From assembly GCA_020746835.1 (NCBI GenBank), contig JAGPNK010000003.1:1488001-1552000 (forward strand): 64,000 bases of DNA. Reading direction: 5' to 3'. Both the position numbers and the translations under genes were made by a program. Source of the stretch: Stachybotrys elegans. Taxonomy: Eukaryota; Ascomycota; Sordariomycetes; Hypocreales; Stachybotryaceae. The notes below the pieces were generated by a model. The model saw nothing but the letters and a program-made list of their open reading frames with translations, searched no databases and was not told the DNA's origin. Below are positions 57,414-64,000 of the stretch, piece by piece. Each line of letters starts with the position of its first letter. Within the stretch, counting starts at the first letter, position 1.

Positions 57414-59203
57414 TCATGCAGGGCGTCGAATGGGATGCGCTTCTGTGTTCAAAATCCACTCGTCCAAGTCGATAACACTCTCATCCTCGAAGATGAGGTA
57501 AAAATATTTGAGCGTCTCCCCCATCCAGAATGTCTGCCAAAAGTTAGGATATGCCCTCTATCCAAGACGCAAATGTGAAGATGGGATATACTTACCTCCA
57601 TGGAGTCAATCTTGGGTCCTGACTGCACCATGACATCTTCAATGGATGCAAACGCCAGGTCCGTTTCCGTCTCTTTGACAATCGCCTCCCACATGTCCCA
57701 GGCGACATCACGCCAGACTTGGTCCCCGGTGGTACGCCACATATAAAACACGCTCTCAATCGCCTCCGGTCGCAGCAGATAGCGAGAGTCCCTCACACTC
57801 AAGAAGCCACCGGGAAGATTCTCGCTCTCGGGGTTCTCGAAACGGCGCGTGTCGTACTTGCAGGGCGCTTCCTGCATCGGGCAGGTGGCCACTCGAGACT
57901 TTTCTGGCATAATGCCCGTCGGGAAGGACTTGTACGCCCAGACGCAGCCGCGTGTGACGCGAGCGGCCACGTCCATGTAGTCTTTGCGAGAAAAGAGCTT
58001 GCCGGCGAGCGCATACATGCCTCCAGTATGGCACGCCAAGTGCTGCACCTCGGGGTTGATGAGGATCTTGCCCTCGCGCCAGACGGCGATGCCGGTCAGG
58101 AGAATGTTCTCCTTGTTTGGTGTCATGGGACGGAATAAGGCTCTCCTCTTGAGGACATTAAACGAGTCCAGGGTCATCTGCTTGTACTCGTCATCCAAAC
58201 CGCCGAGTAGAGCGGCCATTTTGGGCAAGTACTCGTACATGGAGTCCATGCCGGCTCCCAAGGAGAAGCGCTCGCCCTCCATGAGACCATCTCGCCAGTT
58301 GATGGTGGTGGGCCAGATGCCAGGGATCTTGGTCTTCTTCTGCCACTTGTAGAAGAACTGCTTGACGCGCTCTGCCGCATCGTAATACTTGGGGTCGCTA
58401 GTAAGCTGGGTGAGACGTGTGAACTCGAGGCTCATGGTTCCACCGGCAGCGCCCGACATCCTCTCGGCGGCCACGTTTCTCCCGCGCATGGCGCTGCCGT
58501 AGCTGAACCATCGCAGGGGCATCCGGTTGGGGGTGTCGAATGCAGCATAGAGCACGTCGCCGAGCTCGACCGCTTTGGCTAGGAGCGCAGCTTCCCCAGA
58601 CAGGTCATATGCAGCGAGGAGGCCGCCGAGGTAGCGAATGGCGACCTCAAAGACATTAATGCTCCAGTCGTTGGTCCTGGACCAGTCAATCAGGGCGACG
58701 TGCTCGACGGCTTTGTGGAACTCGTCCTTCATGCCCATAATCCACAGAGTGTCGAGCGCATCGACAATCTGGGCGGACCATCCATGCAGACTCTGGGCTT
58801 TTCGCGCCGACAATGGCTTCAGCTCATCCTGAGGCCAGGCGTGCTCTCTGTAGGCATCCCAGCTCTTGGCAAACTTGGCCTTGATGATTTCCTTGCGCGT
58901 CTCGGCGGACGGGTCTTGCTCAGCGGCAGAGGATCTGGCCTGGACGCGGGGGAACTTGATGGATGGCCCCGAGGGCGGCTTGCGGGGACTGTCAACGCTG
59001 TGGAAGATGGGGGCTTGGCTCCAATCGTAGCTGCCTGTGCGATAGGTGACGCCGTCAAGGAGATACGTTCTGGAAGACGTCAGGCTGCGCGGCGGCAGGA
59101 CCCAGAAGCCGTAGTTGCGCCAGAGAAGCACCAGGAGGGCGAGGACGATGAAGAGGGTGGCGTAGCGGCGCGCCGGCCGTCCTCGTGCCAGCCTCTTTAC
59201 CAT
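57414..59203 (-). CDS. Class I alpha-1,2-mannosidase (GH47), type II membrane protein
   Basis: Two exons (59203-57596, 57533-57414) give 575 residues. A short basic cytosolic tail (MVKRLARGRPARRYA) and a single anchor helix (TLFIVLALLVLLW, ~16-30) are followed by a stem and the (alpha/alpha)7 GH47 domain. Landmarks are WPQDELKPLS, SLHGWSAQIVDALDTLWIMGM, GAGMDSMYEYLPK, LRPEAIES and, after a 62-bp intron (GTAAGT..GGCAG), FWMGETLKYFYLIFED with LNTEAHPIRRP, whose Thr is the calcium ligand. Without splicing that essential C-terminus is lost. The enzyme trims alpha-1,2-mannose from N-glycans in the ER or Golgi; Cys content and anchor fit a Golgi-type or ER Mns1-like enzyme. Confidence 0.93.
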
Positions 59204-60068
59204 CGCAATTCAGCAAGAGGAAGCTAGCTGGGCATGGTCAAGACAGGCGGCGTTGGTCAAGTGAGGTGATGGCAGAGCAAAGCCGAGCAAACAGCCATGG
59301 ATGGATGGAAAGGCCAAGGTGGTCGGTCCATCTGAATCAATTCTTATCAGGTCTCAGAGCCCAGCCAATAATGTCCACAATTGGTGATCTCATCTTTCAG
59401 TGGCCAGTAAACGGCCTAGCCAGTGGACCCCACACCCCCCGAAGGACCCCTCCAGGGCGGCTGAGCCTTCTGTAAGCTCTGGAGACAATTGCCAGTCGCG
59501 TGCCGGGTTTAATATTATGTTTCCACATTCCGCACTCGCTAGCGGCTGCCTCATCTCCATCCTTCAACCGTGGTAACTATGTGGGGAGGAGGCATGGGAC
59601 TTTTGCCACAGGGCATCCATCCCAGGGCACCAAACAGGTGCTGTGTGGCGCGCGGAAATGCACAGCCCTACAGGTGGATGGATAAACGTTCTGCAAGGCG
59701 ATCCTGCAATGCAACCAGCCTCCATGGTACATACTCCGCGCGCACGATTGCTACACACCAACTGCAACTCCAAGAGAAGTGCAATGAAAAGCCAGCTGCC
59801 CGTAGTCCGTAGGCTGTGAGTTGACTCTACACTGGGACTAAGTGCCCAGCACCCACAATTCACGTCTGTGATTACTATCTCCTGAGACGAACCACAAAGC
59901 TCTGGTGACCGAAATGCAAAGTGAAGAAGTTTTTCATTAAAGAGATATATAAGAAGAAAAATAAAATGCGATGATATAATCATTCCAAAGCTTTTCCCCA
60001 ACCCTACCCGTCGCGCTATGGTATCATAAGAATCGACCGTCACACTATCGTACAGGTCCTCCCTTGGC
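59204..60068. other. Mannosidase upstream region and hydrolase 3' flank
   Basis: 865 bp between two tandem minus-strand genes. The part at 59930-59980 is A/T-rich and probably the hydrolase 3' UTR. No further gene recognised. Confidence 0.45.
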
Positions 60069-61394
60069 TCAGATGTTGTCGTCCAGGAACTTGGTGATCA
60101 CTGCATACGCTCCGGTCGCGTTGTAGTGAAAGTTGAAGTTGTGGCTCGCGTTCGGGTGCAAGTAGGGCACAAATGGCTGCGCGTTCTGGTACAAGGTGCT
60201 GGCCGGCTCCTCGAAGATGCCGACGCAGTCACCATCGCACACAATGTAGTCGTTCTGTCCGGTAATAGCCAGCGCCGCGCCTGTAAACGCACTCGCATCT
60301 ATCGCATATAGTCAGGACCCGTGCCGGTTTCTCAAGATGGTGGGAACATACCAAAATCACCTCCATTGCCCATGTTGATGGTGAAGAACTCGGTCCAGGC
60401 AAATGGCTGCTTTTCCTGTTCGACGAAATTCGCCGTCGCCTCGTCGAAGAAGGGAAGCTTGAAGTAGCTACACATCTTGTTAGCAAATCTCCCAGTCATT
60501 TCTCTTCAATTGCCACATGTAGACTCACGTGTTCATCTGGGTAAACTTGTCCACCCACGTCAGATAACCAGTGTCCCATGACGAGAACTTGCTGCTCTGC
60601 ATGTTCGCGATTCTTGGAACGAAGCTTCTTACGAGGCCATTGATGTTGAGGCCTTCTGGGTTGAAGCCGACAGCAGTCAGGACCACAGCATCAGCCAAGT
60701 CAGGCACCGTGCTGATGGCCGCGTGTGTAATGTAGCTGCCGAAGCTGTAGCCCATCAATGCTACCTTCTCTGGCACGCCGATGGCTTCCGTAACCGCGCC
60801 GGTCTTGACAATTCGCGTGAGTTCCTTGAGGATCTCGACTTGGATGTTGATCTGGTTGACGAATCCCGAGATCCTCTCACTGAAACCTTGGCCTAACCGG
60901 TCATAGAAGAAGACCGAGTAGCCTTGCGAAATGGCAAACTGTACAAAGTTGTACTCATCGGGGACAAGCGGCGAGTTCCAGTGAGACCTGGCCTGACCAA
61001 TGCCGTGCGTAGCGACAATGACTGTTTTTGACTTCTCGGTAGGCTCTCTAGGTGAGCAAAATGACGCCGCGATTCTGAAAGTGTTTGTTTGGACAGCAGA
61101 GTCGCCGATGGGAGATGGCGTCTCGGGTGTTTGACGGGTAGTGGCGATGGCGAGGAAGTCGACGAGCTCAAAGTCGTTTCCCCATTGCGGGAAGTTGAAC
61201 TGAACAACCTCTGAAGAAACCTCGACGGGGATCATAAACTCTCGGCATTGCGCACCGGGTGGATAATACACCTGCTGCCATTGGGCATGGCCGGGAGTCC
61301 AGCCATGCGACGATGTATACTCGGCCACTGTCGGGCCTACCGCCACAAGACTTAGGAATGCCCCGAGGGCACTTCTCTTCAGCGACATAGACAT
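60069..61394 (-). CDS. Secreted alpha/beta-hydrolase (lipase/esterase-like)
   Basis: Three exons (61394-60529, 60467-60352, 60298-60069) give 403 residues; the introns are 61 and 53 bp. The signal peptide is MSMSLKRSALGAFLSLVAVGPTVA. The fold is clear: oxyanion strand VIVATHGIGQARSHW, VFFYDRLGQGFS, nucleophile elbow ALMGYSFGSY (Ser ~222), a late acidic residue in ALAITGQNDYIVCDGDC, and a His in HPNASHNFNFHYN. This makes a plausible Ser-Asp-His triad. The nearest recognised group is secreted fungal AB-hydrolase-1 proteins of unknown substrate. Two further Cys near the acid (CDGDC) may form a disulphide. A tandem 18-bp duplication lies ~130 bp upstream. Confidence 0.85.
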
Positions 61395-64000
61395 GTGGAA
61401 GGGAGGGAGAAAGATAAGATGAGATGATGGGATTAAAGTATGGGAGTGGCTTTGTTCGGGACAGAGTGCTATCGCTGCTCAAGATCACATCGTCTAGATG
61501 GGCGGGATTCTTCAACCCTTTTATCCATCTTCTAAACTTTATCCATCTTCTAAACCTCCTATATCTCGTGGCGCCGCACGGCGCAGAAAAGAGCCAAAGG
61601 TATTTTGAAACCAAACACTGTAATGCGATTGGTAGGTCAGAATGTTACCCTTGCAAGGCTGGGAGAGCAATGGCATTCTCCAATAACCATAATCGCGGTA
61701 GATAACTTACTCATGGGCCGTGCCGTCTGCTTTGGCGCAGCCCAGAAGCATCTGTCAGCAGATTGCGGCAGAGTCAATTGCAGGAGCGCACAAGTGCCAG
61801 AATCTGAAACGCTGCCTCCCCAGTCTCTTGGGAGACTCGAAGTTAGCTCTTCAAGCTTCCAAGGAGATAACGGGCGACCCGCCTAGCGAATCGATCTGTG
61901 CCGCTCTCTAGGCTTCCCCTGCAAAATCATCTACGGGGTGATCTGTAGGATCAGATCTGTTTGATGTGCCGCAGAGGCAACGGGGAGTCGCCGTGAATAG
62001 GTCATTTATTAAGCAGCCTACAGCATCCTTACGGGGGAGCCGCCGCTGCCAAGCCGCTGAAAGCAGATAAGCTCACCTATTTTGGACCGCATCTCCAGAG
62101 GCTGGCAAAGCCTGACAAGACTATTGGCTATTTTGCGGTGACTGTTTTCACAGACACCTTGGCGGCATACTGCTGTCGCCGTCATCTTGGCATGTTGTTT
62201 CCATTGTTGGGTTTACGCCTATCAACCAGGAGGCGTGCAGGCTCGTTCAGACGGACCATATCCTCTTATCGCGGCTTGGCTACTGTCAGGAATGCACAGT
62301 CTCAGCATAATGGAAGTTAAAATAGCCTTGGTTCCTGAGTCAAACTAAGATGTGCTTCATTAATTCCCAAGACTCAATTATTTAAGTAGCAGGCCCGACG
62401 AATCAACAACATACCTTGACATACATAATGTGGGATCTACACATGGGTGTTTACGTTATTCTCGACCGACAACGCAATAACAACATAAGGCCATATCCAT
62501 ACCTCCTCGATAGTATCAACTCTAATCTCGCAACTTCCATCTTGACGTTCAGAAGTATCTTGGTGATATTGTCGCCACCGCAACGAGTCGCACTCTTAGC
62601 CCCAGAAGCTACTCTTTTTGCATCCCTTGGACTTTCGGATTTGTGTTGGTAAATTTGGGAAAGGGGTTCACTGATATCGTGGCATTCTGCTGAAAAGAGA
62701 ATATCTTGAACCGCGGAAGCAATGTCAGCAAATACACCTCCTTCTCTCTCCAACGAGTTGCACTAGTTTCCATGAAAGATGGACCTGTTTTCGGCCATAG
62801 AGTCTTCTTTCTTTCTGTCTTGTATGTACTCCGTATTGAATTTTGAATTTGGGTACACTCTCTACTTTCTTCATCCCTCCACGCATCATGGCTGATATGC
62901 AGGTCTTGCTGCGCAAGATGCTGGTGAAAATCGCATTCCCGACAGTCCTCCAGACGCTCCTAAGTTCGGCAAAGTAACGCCTATTCTTTTTAGGGTGGTT
63001 ATAGAAAGTGAGGTGAACATTTATGTCTGTTCTCCGCATACAACTTAATCTCAACACACTCCTAGCTTCCGCAGCCATTGCTAATTTCACTTGCACATGT
63101 CAGAGAAACGGTACGAGATGCTGAGGGACATATACTTACACAACAAGGAGTAGAAAAGGCTTCCAAGAACCCAGTCAAGTCAGGTGGGTGCAACTTGCTC
63201 GCGGTGTTGGTGTTCAAAAGAGAGTCTCTACAGTTGGTGATATCAATTTGTCGACGATTATCGAGAAACTCACTTTAATCTTATAAATTGATTTGATTCA
63301 CAAGTATGAAAAGAGGCTTCCGGAGATTTACTCTTTATTAAGAATTGGAATTTCATCTGGTTCTTGGATTGTGCTCCATCATATTATCTGGGAACGATGA
63401 ATTACCGCCAATAGTGATTGCCTGCTGCCATATGCCTGCCAGATTGGGCACGGCAACTTCATGTGAACCTCGCTGAACCGTATGTGTGCTCGACCAAGTC
63501 TACAAATAACCAATCATACAGATTCTCAACTTAACCGAGAAGCTCCACGACAATAGCCGGAATAGGGCATAAGTAGCAAATAAGTGTGGCACCGTCAGCC
63601 GTTGCCATATCCATCGCTGGTTCGCCGCCTTGGCTGTAATAAATAGGGAAATTTTCCACTTCGCGCGCAACGTCATGTCGCATGGCACCCCAGATTCCAA
63701 CTCATGTCGGCAACTGAGTCGATGGCCTCCCCCTGCCATCTCACCCCCGCAGCATCCGGTCCAGAATTCCACATGCAGTAACCAGCTTGGCGGAACAAGG
63801 AGACTTTCTGTCAAGAGGTTTGGCTCCGGCCGTGCTGATTCCGGCAAGTGAGAGACACAGCCAAGTAATATACTCCATACCTTGATGGTAAAACTGCATC
63901 TCCAGAGCGCAGCTTGTCCCACACCGTAATCTGACTCGCTGACCCAGGACCCTGATTCGGGACGGCTGGCTTCCTTCCGCAGAGTCTGTTTTCCTCGAGG
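61395..64000. other. AT-richer terminal region with no supportable gene
   Basis: 2.6 kb. Frames of up to 140 codons exist (for example 63500-63922 minus, 62725-63096 minus), but none shows domain motifs, and none pairs into a spliced model. It holds the promoter of the hydrolase (including the 18-bp tandem repeat) and possibly a decayed element or the promoter of a gene beyond the edge. Confidence 0.45.
61520..61555. repeat. Perfect 18-bp tandem duplication
   Basis: TTTATCCATCTTCTAAAC occurs twice head to tail, at 61520-61537 and 61538-61555, in the promoter of the secreted hydrolase. Confidence 0.9.

Noticed and set aside
63500..63922. 140-codon minus-strand frame near the right edge
   Set aside because: No signal peptide, domain or splice partner; composition does not resemble the coding genes of this window.
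1..64000. CRISPR arrays, tRNA or rRNA genes
   Set aside because: No regularly spaced repeats, and no tRNA B-box with a matching cloverleaf, could be found by reading both strands; the DNA is eukaryotic.

Overview
This 64 kb window is nuclear DNA of a filamentous ascomycete (Pezizomycotina). The most likely placement is Sordariomycetes, possibly Hypocreales, but the species cannot be named from the sequence alone. The evidence is numerous short introns (about 41-89 bp) with GT..AG borders and CTAAC/CTGAC-type branch sites, intergenic spaces of 0.1-2.7 kb, C/T-rich leaders, and families such as Atp25, Arc1, GLEYA adhesins, Git3-type GPCRs, NACHT-WD40 NLRs and class I mannosidases. All exon borders were inferred by eye from splice consensus, frame continuity and family similarity. 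No tRNA, rRNA, CRISPR array or intact transposon was found.

Layout. 1-12 kb: the 3' part of a SUN-domain nuclear-envelope gene (cut by the window edge), a 1,547-residue ankyrin/coiled-coil protein, an LSH/DDM1-type (MUS-30/Irc5) SNF2 remodeller, and the tRNA-synthetase cofactor Arc1. 12-21 kb: a mitochondrial block in which mitochondrial RNA polymerase (RPO41) and ATP25 are head to head across a 560-bp promoter holding a TCACGTGA palindrome, followed by exopolyphosphatase PPX1. 21-28 kb: a secreted GLEYA-domain protein, a Ure2-like glutathione transferase, a class I glutamine amidotransferase with an apparent GC-AG intron, and a Git3/cAMP-receptor-like GPCR. 28-38 kb: long spacers, a 9-exon SNF2 helicase with an inserted RING finger (Rad5/Rad16-like), and a single-pass membrane protein with two six-cysteine repeats.

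39-49 kb is more accessory in character: a secreted GH10 xylanase with XlnR/Xyr1-type boxes upstream, a cytochrome P450, a secreted M14 carboxypeptidase and a DHA1-type MFS transporter. No polyketide synthase, NRPS or terpene backbone gene is present, so this is not called a biosynthetic cluster. 48.7-55.4 kb: a 1,628-residue NLR (degenerate alpha/beta-hydrolase domain, NACHT, beta-propeller) head to head with a fructosamine-kinase-like gene. 55-64 kb: a small hydrophilic protein, a Golgi/ER GH47 alpha-1,2-mannosidase, a secreted alpha/beta hydrolase, and 2.6 kb of AT-richer DNA with no supportable gene.

The strongest candidates for something under-described are the NLR with a missing nucleophile and its divergent kinase partner, the twin six-Cys membrane protein, and the ankyrin/coiled-coil giant.
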